The notes under the pieces: generated by a model
The model's input: only the letters and a program-made list of their open reading frames with translations
Databases searched by the model: none
Told to the model about the DNA's origin: nothing
Assembly: GCA_022701365.1 (NCBI GenBank)
Contig: JAKUHH010000040.1
Location: 806,001 to 870,000, forward strand
Direction of reading: 5' to 3'
DNA: 64,000 nt
From: Mycocentrospora acerina
Lineage: Eukaryota > Ascomycota > Dothideomycetes > Pleosporales
Made by a program: the position numbers and the translations under genes
Shown: one piece after another, positions 9,711-21,961 of the stretch
How positions within the stretch are numbered: position 1 is the stretch's first letter
Layout of the letters: every line of letters begins with the position of its first letter

Positions 9711-10233
9711 CGCGCAGAGCGTGTGTGATGGTGGTGGTGATGGTGATGGTGATGATGGTGATGATGATGGAGGGGCGACGAAGGGAGCGGTGCAATGGGG
9801 AAAAAAGTCGTGTCCATTCAGGTACTACAGCGACGCTCGATGGCTAAGACGTCACAGCTGCCAACCAAGAGCTGATTGCTGGAAGCGGTTAGCGCGCAGG
9901 AGCTGAAACACAGTCAGCGGCTTGGTCTTGGCCATGTTGAAGTGCCTCTTAGCCAGACGAGTCTCCCTCTGGGCCATGCTGGATTCGAGCCAATTCACTG
10001 CCTCAGCAACAGAGTCAGCTGTGGAGTAGGCGATGATTAAGGCTTTGCAAGACAGCCCGTGCGTGGGGATTGCCTGTGCTCTGGCATGTGGAGAAGCAGC
10101 GGGAACGCAGGGCTCTGGAAACGGACGTGCAGGCTGGCGGTGCCAATGCTTGGTTCGCTGGAGGCGGCCGGGCAAGCTTAGTCGGCGTGTGTGATGGCAT
10201 GTGGTGATGCGTCAGCGCACGATGCGAGGACAT

Positions 10234-10269
10234 GGGCGTGGACGTGGGCGTGGACACGGGCGTGGACAC
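10234..10269. repeat. 12 bp tandem repeat, three copies
   Basis: Copies gggcgtggacgt, gggcgtggacac and gggcgtggacac follow one another without gaps. The GGGCGTGG core resembles C2H2 zinc-finger target sites, so this could be a cluster of factor sites as well as a simple minisatellite. An acatgc repeat follows at about 10277. Confidence 0.8.
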
Positions 10270-10538
10270 AGCCAAGGACATGCACATGCACATGCTCAAG
10301 CACGCCGGGCGATCAGGTTAGAGGCAGAGGGCAGACGCGAGAGCAGGGAACAGGCAGATCCCCACACTCGGCACCGACTGCCGTGCACAGTGCGCAGTGC
10401 ACTTTTGCACGATGCAAGCATGCCATCCATCCGCTCCTTCATCCCACGGCGAGCAGAGGGCAGCGCGGGCACACGGCGTCGCAGAATGCACGTGGGGACT
10501 GCCCTGTCGCCGTGCACGACGACTGTTGGCTGGGCAGC

Positions 10539-10646
10539 CTCTGCAGTCATGGCAATCTCTGCCGGGATGGCAGCCTCTGCAGCGTCGACATTCTCTGCCG
10601 CCATGACAGTCTCTGCAGCGTCGACATTCTCTGCAGCGTGCGGCGT
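10539..10646. repeat. 18 bp minisatellite, six degenerate copies (36 bp higher order)
   Basis: Units start with ctctgc at 10539, 10557, 10575, 10593, 10611 and 10629. Alternating units form a 36 bp period; the units at 10575 and 10611 are identical over 24 bases. As the period is a multiple of three, all frames stay open and give hexapeptide-like patterns, which explains the apparent ORFs here. Confidence 0.8.
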
Positions 10647-10828
10647 GCAGCGTGCAGCATGACTTGCCCGCCGGTATCAGCCGGAAAGGGATCAGCCTCA
10701 GCTTTCTAAGCGCATATGTCATTGCCCAGCCCACCCAGCCCGGCCGTGCACCTCAACACCCGACTTTTCTCGGGGACAGCAGAGGCATCCCCATCTCGTC
10801 TCCGCGCAAGAGCCGCCAGCGGACAAGC

Positions 10829-12763
10829 ATGGACAACCACCAGCACCCTTTGCCCGCCCCGTTGGCCTCGTCGACCGTCTCGACCACCACGACGCACAGC
10901 CCGCACGCCATGACGACTACCACTTCGTCATCCCCCGGCACCGGCGCCGTTGTGACCACCGACGGGCCGCACTCGACGACCGTCACCCATCCCACCGTCA
11001 CCACCACCACCACCACCACCACCGCCCAGACTCCCCACCGTCCCTCGTCGGCCGCCTCGTCCCATGTCTCGTCGATCCGCATACGCGCCCCCACCGTGCA
11101 CGACTACGCGCCGTACAACAACACGCCCACCGCATACAACGCCCACCCCCCAGAGCACGCCCGACATGCACAGGCGGCCCAGGCAGCCCTCGACGACGCA
11201 TGGCAGGCCAACAGGAGGAGGAGCGTCTCGGAGCCCCAGCCACCGCCCGCAGCCTTCCTCCAGGACGACGATGCTCTGCGACGCCATGGCACCGCCCAGC
11301 CCCTGCAACCCCTCTACGAGGATGGCGCGCAGGCACGTGCCGGGAACGCAGGCGGCCCTCCACCTGCACGAGGACCAAGTGCAAGGAGGCGGCCTGTCCC
11401 CGTGAGACAGCCTTCGGCGCTGAACATGCGGCGCAAGGACCACAACTCCAACGAACACACCATGGACGCCAGCATGATTGACGTGCTCGACGTCATTGAT
11501 CCTGAAATCTCCGCCCTGACCACCCTGAACAACATGCAGAACTCGCTGTTTCTTCCCAACATCCCATGGCTCTACAGCCGCCAGCCCACCTACGACCTCG
11601 GCCAATCGTCGTCGTCAGACTTGTCCGACGAGGAGGCGGCTGTGTCCTCTGCACGCCGCGAACAATATCTGAACATGACCCAGCAAGGCGAGCTGGAACG
11701 AGCCACCAACAGACTGTCGAGGACCAACACAATCGACTCCAACTTGTCTACAATGGAAGAAGGCGCCGGCCACCACTACGCCGTGCTGCCACATGGTGCC
11801 TCGCTACCCGGATGGACACCAGAAGAAAAGGCTGCCCTGGACGACCACGTTCGCCATCTGCTACACTCTCGGCGAGCAAAGTTCAAGCGGACCATGCGTG
11901 GCTTTGGACGTTACTGCCGCAACCCCCTGGGCCTCATTGTGACTCTCTACTTCTTCTTGATTACCTTTTGGGGAGCTGCGTGGGTCTTGTTTCTCATCGG
12001 CTGGATCTCCGTTGGCGGCCGGCAAGCTTACTTTGTTGAGATTGCCGACCAGATCCTTACCGCCTTGTTTTGTGTTGTCGGTATCACAATGTTTCCGTTC
12101 CGTATCATAGACACCTACCACATGATCTTTGTCGCTCACTTTGCGCACAAGACATGGCGCCTGCGGAAAGAAAAGGGGTTAGGCGAGCTAAAGGACCACA
12201 ACGAACTTCCCGCCATGCCTAGACAGCCAGGGTGGGAAGAAGCCGAGAATTTGGAGCGGCAACAGGGCATCGAAGCACCAGTACTCACAGCCGAGGAGCA
12301 GACCAAACTGGAGCACCACCAGGCCAAACTGGCAAAATCACACACCTTTTACAGGCCGCACGAAACATATACGCACAACGCATTTTCCATTAAACTTCTC
12401 ATTGCCATTGTCGTTCTTCTCGACTGCCACTCCATGTTCCAGTGTGCGCTTGGCGGAACAACATGGGGTATTTACTACAAAAATCGACCCAAGGAACTAA
12501 CGGCCATAATTCTTAGCTTTAGTTTGACATGTAACATTACTGCCGGTATCCTGATTGGAAGGGGCGACAAGAGGAGTCGCAAGACACTTGTCGTTGAGCA
12601 GCTCATGCGACAAGATATGACTCAAGAGGTGCTGGAGAAGCTGGAAAAGGAAAGAGGGCTAAAGGCAAAGGGTCTCATGTCCAGGAAACAAAAGAAGAAG
12701 GCGGCAGAGGCTTTGGTCGGGAAGAAGAAGAGCCCGCTGGATACCATTGTACATCGGGGGTAA
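10829..12763 (+). CDS. DUF2985 family integral membrane protein
   Basis: 644 aa from the first in-frame ATG at 10829; the frame is open further upstream but without ATG. Residues 1-340 are low-complexity and probably cytosolic, Ser/Thr/Pro/His-rich, including a run of eight Thr. Four hydrophobic segments follow at about 366-392, 404-437, 519-547 and 557-578. The pattern FGRYCRNPLGLIVTLYFF, then EIADQILTALFCVVGITMFP-like sequence and a D-TYH segment, fits DUF2985, a fungal family of unknown function. The C-terminus is strongly basic (SRKQKKKAAEALVGKKKS). No introns are needed. Cellular location and function are not known to me. Confidence 0.8.
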   Translation: MDNHQHPLPAPLASSTVSTTTTHSPHAMTTTTSSSPGTGAVVTTDGPHSTTVTHPTVTTTTTTTTAQTPHRPSSAASSHVSSIRIRAPTVHDYAPYNNTPTAYNAHPPEHARHAQAAQAALDDAWQANRRRSVSEPQPPPAAFLQDDDALRRHGTAQPLQPLYEDGAQARAGNAGGPPPARGPSARRRPVPVRQPSALNMRRKDHNSNEHTMDASMIDVLDVIDPEISALTTLNNMQNSLFLPNIPWLYSRQPTYDLGQSSSSDLSDEEAAVSSARREQYLNMTQQGELERATNRLSRTNTIDSNLSTMEEGAGHHYAVLPHGASLPGWTPEEKAALDDHVRHLLHSRRAKFKRTMRGFGRYCRNPLGLIVTLYFFLITFWGAAWVLFLIGWISVGGRQAYFVEIADQILTALFCVVGITMFPFRIIDTYHMIFVAHFAHKTWRLRKEKGLGELKDHNELPAMPRQPGWEEAENLERQQGIEAPVLTAEEQTKLEHHQAKLAKSHTFYRPHETYTHNAFSIKLLIAIVVLLDCHSMFQCALGGTTWGIYYKNRPKELTAIILSFSLTCNITAGILIGRGDKRSRKTLVVEQLMRQDMTQEVLEKLEKERGLKAKGLMSRKQKKKAAEALVGKKKSPLDTIVHRG

Positions 12764-13861
12764 ATTGCTTGTTATATCAAGTTTAATCTTGGTCATGTTG
12801 AAATTTTATTTACTAATTCATGTCGTCTGCAAGACGCGTACTGATGAAGCGACAGGGTTTTTTTTGTGCATAGCATACATTAATTCAATCACTACAATTG
12901 TCAACAAGACAATGGGATTTCTAAAAGTTTTTTATTCGGATGTTGTCAGGAGTAATACAAATTAGAACGCTCGCCTTGTAGTGCATCAGATTTTTTTTGA
13001 TATTACCAGATTGTTTACCATCCCCACTTTTGTTTGAGATGTTTCAGTAAAAAGCGGCACTCTGCGATTCTCAGTCACATGTCTCATGCATTGTCATGCA
13101 CAGCAAGAGCAACACTTTATATAGATTCACGCCTGTGCTCCTCCGCCTTCTCACTCCAAACACTCAGCCTCACATGCCCTTGTGACCAAGGTAACCCTCA
13201 GCCCGAACCAATAGTGCAAAGATTCATTCTTCAGCAAAGCAACACTGACTCACATCCCCCTTACTTCACACAACCGCACGTGTAATCACCCCATCATGCA
13301 CACAATCATCCAATTGTTGCGCTTTCCAACTCAGCATTCAATCAATCCTTCCTCTTACCATCACCCCACCACAAACAACCCCATGAACACTGCTGGCCAC
13401 ACCGAGTCAACACCCCTACCCCATTCCCATCCAATCCTACATGTCTCTCCTCCGAAGGCCCCCACCGCCCTTCCTCTCACACATACACACATGCACACAT
13501 GCACAGCATCCAAACGCCCAAACACTCACTACCAGAAATGGAATTTGGAAATCATACTCTCGGAAAACAATCACTCCGTCGATCCGTCCATTCACCCCCT
13601 TGCCCACTCATCCAATCGGCCCCCCAACCGAACCACCCAACCCAATCACCACATCCCGCTACAGCAGACCACGCTACACTAGGAAATCGCCACGCGCCTC
13701 TCGCGTGCATGTGGTAGCGTGGGCCACAGCCCCACGGATAGCGCGGTACGGTACGTCGAATGTACAAGCGCATGTACATCCAATCCATCCATCCATCAAC
13801 GTGGCAAAGTAGCGTAGTAAGTAGTAAGAAAGTCAAAAAAGTAAGTTGGAAAGTAAGCACG

Positions 13862-13882
13862 TAGCTAGCTAGCTAGCTAGAT
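13862..13882. repeat. (AGCT)n tetranucleotide repeat
   Basis: About five palindromic tagc/agct units in a row, able to pair with themselves. Confidence 0.8.
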
Positions 13883-13950
13883 AGCTACTCAAGTTTAGAT
13901 CCCCTCGCCCTTCCCATCAAGCACACCAAAATCAAACCAACCCAACTTAA

Positions 13951-13989
13951 ACCAAACCAAACCAAACCAAACCAAACCAAACCAAACCA
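13951..13989. repeat. (ACCAA)n pentanucleotide repeat
   Basis: Nearly eight perfect accaa units, with degenerate copies upstream from about 13925. Confidence 0.9.
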
Positions 13990-14545
13990 GAGCGGAAAGT
14001 AACCCATCCATCCATTCTCCTCCCCTTTGTCGATCAACCCCCCCCCCCTTTTATCCGAATCCATACCACGTATTTACTAATCACCTGCAAAAAAACTCCC
14101 CCTTCACCGCTTTCCCTACTCGCCATTCCCTATTCCCCACTCCCCATTCCCCGCTTTCACACCCGCCCCCTAACCCCAGCAATTCCCACCCGCTAGGAAA
14201 GGAAAAAAAGGAGGAGGAGAAGAGAGACGTTAAATCAAATCTTATGAAAGCTTATTTTTTTTTACTTTATTTTCTTATTAAAGAAAGAAAGAATAGGAAA
14301 AATAGAAAAGGAATCCTGATTTGGCAAAATTAATCGTTTGTGGGTGTGTGTGGGTGGCCATTTAGGTATCTCGCCATGTACTGCTATACATGTATACATA
14401 CATATATGCTTACATACAGCTGTTTTTTTTTTCATGGCGAGGAGAGGGGAGGGAACGCGCCGACGATGACGAAGTTGGAGCTTAGCATTAGCATAAGCAT
14501 TAGCATCGACACTACCTTAAACCTAACCTAGCCTGACTTGACTTG

Positions 14546-14580
14546 ACCTGACCTGACCTGACCTGACCTGACCTGACCTG
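14546..14580. repeat. (ACCTG)n pentanucleotide repeat
   Basis: Seven perfect units (register acctg), flanked by degenerate acctaacctagcctgacttg-like copies from about 14521. Superficially telomere-like at the left edge, but the core unit is not the fungal telomere repeat. Confidence 0.9.
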
Positions 14581-15632
14581 ATTTGACTTACCTACCATCT
14601 ACCGTAGTAAGGGTACGGGGTACGGGAATGAAATGTCTCCCAGAAAAGCAATCCACGAGCGAGCGTTGTTGGGCGGAGAAACGAGGCGTGGCGCGGGCAA
14701 AACCACACATGGTTTTGTGCTCTTTTTTTCTTCCTTCTTTCCTTCGTCAACGGGGCTTTGACACGTTGTGCAAAAAGGATATCCGGCAGACACGTGTTTC
14801 ATTGAATCGTTTTGTTTTTTTTTTGCTTCTCTTCTAATCCTCTGCATCTGAGCAAGCAAACATACAGGCACATATACACACGTCTACTCATATCAGTCCG
14901 TCACCACTTCATCTTGTACAACATGACCATTTGTACCTCATGCCATTCCAAGAGCTTTCACAAACAAGTTCAAACGTGCCATGTCAACATGTGGACAGTG
15001 GACAACACGCCCTTGATATTGAACCGTTTATAACTACTAATTACTTCAGCCAACAGTCAAGTCGTGCACAACAACGCCTTGCGTACGTGCAGCCATCTTT
15101 GTCCCAATCCCTCCACTGTAGAAAAAACCCCTTCGTGCCCCTTTCCATTGGTATAACCCGTCCCACATCGGACCACTAAACTGTTGAAAATAATAAGAAA
15201 GATCCCCGTAGGATGCGAAGAATGATGAGCTCGTCGACGAGTGCTTCGTAATAGTTTCATATGCTGAAGATTGGTCATGAAAACAAAGTTGAAAAATCGG
15301 GCTCTGTAGCGTAGGGAACCTTGGTTCAGCAGGAGACTTGTATCTGCTTGAGGGTATTTAGTCTTGTTGAGCAGTGATGAGTGCCAGCCAGTCAGTCTCT
15401 GCTCCGAATCATAGGCGTCCCACTAGCAACACCGTCTCCTGAAATAACAAACAAAAGGGGCCATGCAGTAAAGCGGTAGCAGGTGCAACGGCGGCAAAAG
15501 AATATTAGTACCACCAAACGATTTTGGGACCGAGCTAGACGGCGAAAACTCCAGTAAAGGGCGAAGTGCTCAAAGAGTTAAAAGAAAACATATAGTTCCG
15601 TAGTGGCCTAGGGAGTATGATGGATACGTCAC

Positions 15633-17351
15633 TCAGCGGTGCGAATGTTCGTAAGGTCGGGCACCGCCATATTCGACGCCTTGCATCGCCGTGGAAGCAG
15701 GAGCGCTCCATTGTGGAGCAGGATGTTGCGGTTGCGCATGTTGTTGTTGCTGCTGCTGTTGCTGTTGTAAGGGAGGGAGCACATTGTTGGCGGATCCAGG
15801 CGTGCTAGCATGTTGTTGTGCAAGCACACTTGTCATGCTACCATACACATGTGGATTACCGGGATCAGCACGACGAAGAGCATTCCATACAGACGCCAAC
15901 TCGTTGCGCAACATCGCATTCTCCTCTTGGGCTTGACGGCCGTATTCCGCTTCTGGTCGTAGTCGAGCGACTTCAGCGCGGGTATGCTCGTGTGATCTGC
16001 TCAAATTTTTGATGTACTCGATGGCTGAAAGCTGTCAGCATCATCAGAAGCCTAGAAAAAGGAAATTCTTACACTTTGTGAGGATCTCCCACTTGCTAGA
16101 CTTGCTTCCGGGCGAGTTGGGCAGGATATTGTTGAGCTCGTCAAACAAGTTCTTCATCTCGCTTCTACGTTTCCTTTCGGCCATCTTGTGGCTGATGCGA
16201 AGCTCCGGAGTGCGGCTATAATTTCCACCCCCAGGAGAGGCAGCATCGGCTAGAGCGACATTCTGCAGGCTTGTAATGCTTCGATGTTGCATGGAGTGAT
16301 GATGCGTTGTAGGTATATCTGAATGAGGTTAGTACGTCAACAGATGAGGTAAGAATAAGGTGTGCATGCCGTCCAATCGCTTTTGGTTGGGATGAATTGA
16401 ATCAATGGTAAAAATGCTGCTATTGACAGATGCGGCAAAACTATTCTGTCGCGATGGAACTGTTGAGTGCTCTATACTCGACTCACCACTACTTGACGCC
16501 CGTCTGTCTTCGGGATCAAATTCAGCCGGGAACGCCCATGGAAATCCTTTTGTTGGAGCGGCAGCCATTGGATCTGGCATGCCGGACACACTTCGTGGGT
16601 TTGGATTGATGACGGGAGCTCTTCGGGGGGGAGGAACCGCACGTAAGCTGTTTCGACCCATGGGCGACAGTGGAGAGGCGCCGTTGGGGCGTGGATCGGT
16701 GCTTGTGATTCCTCGTTGCTGCTGAAGGTTTGTGACAAGGGAAGCCCGTGAGGCATTTTGACTGTCATATGGCGAGCATGGGCTGATGGCAAGATGGTTC
16801 ATACCTGCGTTCATGCGGCTGTCCACGCTGCTACGCCGAGAGTCGAAATGTGGGGCCGCATCTAGGCTGTGTCTATTGTCGAATGCTTGGTTGAGTGGGG
16901 GGAGCGCGTTCGGCTGGTCTCACGTCAGAACACCTCATACCATGCGAAAGAAAACCTTACCTGATGTAGACCAGATGAATACCTAGACGAGGTCGGTGTT
17001 TCAACAGCCGAGTTGCGAGAAGGCGATTCCTCAGTATTGAGAATTGTCTGCAGCTGCAGGCCCATGGCGTTGTTGGAAATTGTGGATGAGTCTGGAAGCA
17101 GTGGTTAGGATGACTAGAATTTGGCCAGCGTTCGTATTACGTTTGTGAGGAGACTCACGCTTACTTGGGCCTTGAGAAATAGACCAGTTGCCAGAGTCGC
17201 GCGCTTCTCGAGCATCCGAATGTTGACTGTGACGGATTGGGCTCTGCTCGGACGGTGACAGGCTGCTAGTCAAAGAAGCTATGGAGGGGAGCGCCTGACT
17301 TTGGGACGTGCTGGCAAGCGGCAGCTGTCGTTGGCGAGAAGATAGGTCCAT
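15633..17351 (-). CDS. bHLH-leucine zipper transcription factor
   Basis: Five exons, 17351-17165, 17091-16961, 16913-16370, 16318-16073 and 16024-15633, encode 499 aa. Residues about 325-376 are a bHLH domain: basic region SHKMAERKRRSEMK, helix 1 LFDELNNILP, loop, helix 2 SKWEILTKSIEYIKNL. A heptad-like helix follows (VARLRPEAEYGRQAQEENAM). A polyQ tract of nine lies near the C-terminus. The N-terminal 280 residues are Ser/Pro/Arg-rich and unstructured in appearance. It resembles ascomycete ESC1/GlcD-gamma type bHLH regulators; targets are unknown. Intron 3 (16319-16369) begins with GC rather than GT, ends TACTAAC...TTCAG, and is required to keep the bHLH in frame. The long gene-free flanks on both sides suggest complex regulation. 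Confidence 0.85.
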
Positions 17352-20300
17352 GGTGGCAGACGACGGGCAGTACTTGCACCGTTTGCACTATGCTGGTGTT
17401 GAGTCGTGAAGTCGACTGCACAACTTGGAGGTCGAGGGCTGAAAGCGAATGGTGGAAGGCTTGCCAGTGGAGAAGGCTGGCCAATGAGGCGACGGTAGGC
17501 AGTGGCCGGCAACACACTCCTGGTCGGCCAATGCGCGCAGCAGTAGGATGCGAGACGGAGAGTGAAGAAGTGAAGGGGTGGATGGAAATCAGATCAGAAC
17601 TTGGGGTCGAAGAATGGCAGTAGCGTGGAGGAGAGAAAGACTGGGGAGCGGTGCTGCAGGTGTGAGGTGTGCAGGTGTCGAAGGCGCCGCACGGGATGTT
17701 AAGTTGCTCTTCCTCAAAAGGGAACTCAGGTCGAAAGGCAGGGCAGGACAGGGCAGGGCGGGGCAGATCAGAACAAATGTCGAGTGCCAAGAAGGGACGC
17801 TTGCCTAGAGGGAAGGTGCACTTGTGGGCGCGCACAGAATTGTCGATGTCTGGTCGAGGTACTTTCTATCGTGGACACGTTGGGCGATGACGATGCCGAG
17901 GGCACTTGTTTGAGCGGACAGTAGCAACACGAGACCACGCTGCACATGCGCCCACTGCGAACGTACCGTACCAGTGCCAGGTTGCAGCCGAGATGGACGT
18001 GGTCTGCAGTGCGCTCCTCGGAACAATGGCAGAGCTAGTCCTGGTGGTACCAGACTTCAGATGGCGGAATGCGTGCCTGATGCGACAGCCGGCGCGCTGT
18101 AAATCGCGTGTAACCTTGGGGCGGGCAAGTTTGTCTGGCCGCCGCTGGAGATGAATTGGCCTGGGATCGAGAAACGGTCGAGCTGGTGGTGGTTGGCGTC
18201 TGAACGTCGCACGCAACGATGGAGGCCAAGTTGGACTTCGTACAGGGATTGGGGACGGCAAAAGGAAGTCGAGTACGCTCAGCACACGCCGGATTCCCCT
18301 AGAAGTGGAGAGTGGGATCTTCTTGGGCGTTGCAGAACGAATTCACGGCAGGCAGTCTTGCACGCGCGACGAGAACATGCAATGTTCTCCAAGGGGGGTA
18401 GGTGACAGAAGGAGGGCGGTAGAGAAGTCACTGTTGCAGTCGATTGAACGAGGGCAAATGTGCCTTGCATGGACAGCTCCCAAGAGCGGAGAGGAGCGCA
18501 ATTGGCTTGCCGGCGAAACGACAAAGCGGCAGGCGACCGACGTGGACGTGCGTGCAACTCTCCCAGGACAGATTCGCGGCGGAGGCGGCATCCAAAGGCT
18601 AAAAGTCATGGACTTGATCCACACGAGCAGGTGAGCCGCCAATGAATGATTACGCTGCCGCCCAGCCTCCAGCCGACCGCACGTGGGAAATCGTTCAATC
18701 GAGACCTCGTGTATCTCACCAAGCAGCCTAGCGGCGGCTAGCTGCACTTGATACGGGCTCCCCGACTTCGCGTGAACTGGTGCACTGCTAGGCTGGACAA
18801 GAAACACGGAGCGACATGCTGGCTGCATGTGCAAGACCACCGAGACCGGTCGAGACGAAGACTCATCGAGCGCGCACAGGACGTGGACAACGCGGGGAAC
18901 CCCTTCGCCTGCTCGTCGTCCTTGCGAGCCTTGAATCATCGCAGCCGACTCTGGAAATTGCAAACCCCACCTAGACTAAACTGGGGCTGCACACGTATGG
19001 CACACAAAACCGGGCGTCATCCGTTATAAGAACAAGTGCACTGCCACGAGGTCCAGTTCTCTCCGCCTCTCACGTCCAACCGGGAGGGGCGCCGGCCAAA
19101 AGCAAAAATTCGGCGATTGGCCGGTTCCTCATGGCCGCCGACATGACGCCCATGCGTCTACATCCGAGAGGATTCAAAGGAAAAACACCCCATTGCCTCA
19201 TTCAATATCAGTCGCTGCACTCAACGACGGCGACTAAGCGAGCGGGTGACGGTACGCTACTAGTAGAGTTTCATCACTTATCGGGTTTCCTAGGTATCTC
19301 GAGAGAATTGAAATGTCTTTGCTGGTTCAGGCAGAACCCCGCGTCACACGCGAGTGGCCCTAGAGCTCTCACATGCTTCTTCGCTCACCAATCATTACAT
19401 CAGAAAATACACAACACTTGTTTGCCGTTCTGGAAATTTACATTCTTTTGGGATTTTCTCGCAAAACTCCATAGGCCGGTTTTGTACAACTAGACCATTC
19501 ATCCTTCTCCACCATAAACACCACAACTCGTTGACAATCGGCCTGGAACGCGAAAGTTGGAACCTCAAGCGGTTGTGCCTTGGTTGTACGCCTCCCGGTG
19601 TCGTTGTCTTGTGTACAGTTTGTGAGCTAACTCTGCTTGATTTCCTTGAAGGATTTATTCCCAGGGACGCTGGAATTATGCCCAGGCCGCCAAACAACGA
19701 GGTTCTGCCCACAGTAAACGCACATCCTCAAAATCGACACTCGGCCCGTTTGCAGTCTCAAGAGGCTACGCAGCAGTGTCCCAAACCATCTTAGCGCTAC
19801 AAGCCAAAGTACAAGTAGACTGCAAGAACAATGCATCTTCTTTGGAGGGTTGCAGGCATCGTCCGGCGAGGATAATATGACATACGACTAGTTGAATTGC
19901 GACAAGTCAAATTTGAGATGTGGCCGACGCTACTCCCTGCGGTTCCAGGATTTCTTTCCAAAGTACAACGGCCAGAAAAAAAATCTCTTTGGATCGACTT
20001 CGATCGGTACCCTGCGAGTTAACCATATGCTTAAACAGATTGGCACCTGATACTATTACATAGGGTAAACCGATGTTCGACTACCTTGATTAACATAAAT
20101 CATGGGACAGACGATGAGATGTGTATCTCCTGATAACACAGTTGCATAGACATGCGGCTGGAACCACTGAATACAACATTAGCGCTTATGGCATGTCTTC
20201 ACGTGTCGTCATGATAATCAAGATTTTGAACAGTCTATCTGCAAACAGCCAACTTCACTGCATGGGCAGTTGGTGCCCACTGGTCTTGTCCAAAGTTGGT

Positions 20301-21961
20301 AGAGGTGTCCGAATCTGCTTTCATTGTCGCTATTGCCATCATCTGATCTCCCCTCGCTGTATTCGACTTGGACGGTGCCACCATACACCAACCCAACAAC
20401 CAGGTTCCTAAGAATAACGGCTTTGTGTCAGGCGCCAGTGTATGCTGTACTTGAGTACCAACGGAGCAACATAGACGGCAGCACCATGTCTGGGGCTTTG
20501 TGATCAGTGTCACACGATAACCTTCGGACATCGCCCTTGACATCACTGACGACTCCAAAAAAATTACGGCAAATTGGTTGCTCCTCTATGTACAACTAGT
20601 GAAGCAGTGTTTGCCCATGAACCATCTTGCACTGGCGTGCAGATCTCAAGGCCAGAAAGAATGACGTCGCTCCCGCAGACAACGTAAGACCCGTTACTTT
20701 TGGGCACATACGGTTCGCTCTTTTTGTTATCCCTGCTGCAACTGTATGTCACTACACTGCACTACACAGGGTTGTCAACCCCTCAAATGCATGCAGAACC
20801 TTGGCGCAAGGTGAATTCAAACCCACTCCACAGCAGAGAGCGTTCCGGAATCTACCATGTGGATTTAGCGTTGTACGACCCTCCAACGCCGTTCAACGAA
20901 GTCATCAAATGGCATGCATAATCTCACCCACCATTTGTGTCGCAATGAGATGGCACGTTGTTAGGAGACTGTCACGACCATGTCACAAAGCTTCCAGGAC
21001 CGATGCTGTGCACCAATGCGTCAATCTGCCAGCAGTCGGTAACCGCCCATAGGTGGGACTGTTGGGAGCTTGGATGTGTCACAGGTGCAATACTGATCCG
21101 GGCAGGTCTTTACGCTTCGACATTGGCTGACTGGGAATGCCCACCGTCGGCAGTTCGGTCCTCTTCTTCCTCTCCGGTGCGTCTGCGGAGAGTTACGTGT
21201 CTTGGATAGAAGTTAGGGTGGGATTTTCAGCAAACTTGACTAGGCTGTTAGTTTGCCATTAACGAGGACGAAACACGCGCGCGTCTTCCTGCACACCATC
21301 AACGGGTTGACCCTGAGGACCGCACATGGAGAGCAGACAAAAGTACTGCGGCACTGCCCCTGAAAACCGTGGCACGAGTGTGGGTATGTTCCGTAAGACT
21401 AATCTATACGAGAATGGCAAGCGCAACAGGGTTACCATAGCATGAATGTGGTACCAAGGCTCAAGGTAGCAGTGATCCGCCGCTTCATTGCAATTATCGG
21501 ACGATTTTTTTTATTGATGCTCGTCAAGTACCGTTGATAGTTGGCGACTCGCCACTGAGCGGAGTTGGCTCAAAGAAAAACGCGTCTCTCTATTGCTCGA
21601 AGGATTTCGGGGCAGTGGCTGGGCACAACCATAAAGATGCTGTAATTTCCAGGCACGTGGAACCTGTTCATACGTGCGCCGCTTATATTACTTCGCTTTC
21701 TCGACCATGGTTACTGCGCCGGATTGCGAGGGAGCAGTTGCATGAGCACTCGTGACGGAACATGGACAAAGACGTTGCGAGGTTTGCAACGCTTCAGTCG
21801 GCCCGCATCTCCTGATCGACATGTGGTAGTCAGCAAGCAACGCAAAGCGCCTCACGTGTCTTCGTGGTTGAGGTTGGCGGCCTAGCGTCCCGCGATTGGG
21901 CGGGGTAGAGAGTGGAGTGGAGGTTGAGCACGAAGGCAACGCGTCGGGACGGGAAAGTAGT
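17352..21961. other. 4.6 kb gene-free region between divergent bHLH and 2EXR-type genes
   Basis: I examined the longer frames here (for example minus 18343-18963 and 17266-17835, plus 19131-19493 and 20627-21052). None shows a known motif, and none can be spliced into a family I recognise. The part next to the bHLH gene (to about 19.1 kb) is GC-rich and could hold a long 5' UTR. The rest is of average composition. No tRNA or transposon is evident. Confidence 0.5.

Larger units (their letters stand above)
9711..10828. promoter_or_regulatory. Divergent promoter of the exopolyphosphatase and DUF2985 genes, with minisatellites
   Basis: 1118 bp between divergent starts. GC-rich, with several overlapping frames open only because of repeats. 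It contains a GGT/GAT microsatellite (9725-9770), a 12 bp triplet repeat (10234-10269) and an 18 bp sixfold repeat (10539-10646). No protein family is recognisable in any frame. Confidence 0.5.
12764..15632. other. 2.9 kb gene-free stretch with simple repeats
   Basis: Region between the 3' ends of the DUF2985 and bHLH genes (convergent). C-rich on the plus strand around 13.2-13.7 kb, with AGCT, ACCAA and ACCTG simple repeats, homopolymers (poly-C near 14040, poly-T near 14255 and 14815) and many short frames without family features. It may hold long 3' UTRs or a noncoding RNA; I cannot tell. Confidence 0.55.

Noticed and set aside
10191..10709. 172-codon plus-strand frame with repeated LC-containing hexapeptides
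   Set aside because: The frame is open because of an 18 bp minisatellite; other frames are open over the same stretch, with no domain and no ATG-proximal support.
11064..11605. Long antisense frames within the DUF2985 gene and, similarly, within the exopolyphosphatase and ERO1 genes
   Set aside because: Shadows of GC-rich coding sequence with low-complexity translations.
14521..14590. Possible interstitial telomere repeat (acctaaccta)
   Set aside because: The array is mostly ACCTG; only two units resemble CCTAA.
18343..18963. 206-codon minus-strand frame in the gene-free region
   Set aside because: No recognisable motif, and composition resembles neighbouring noncoding DNA.
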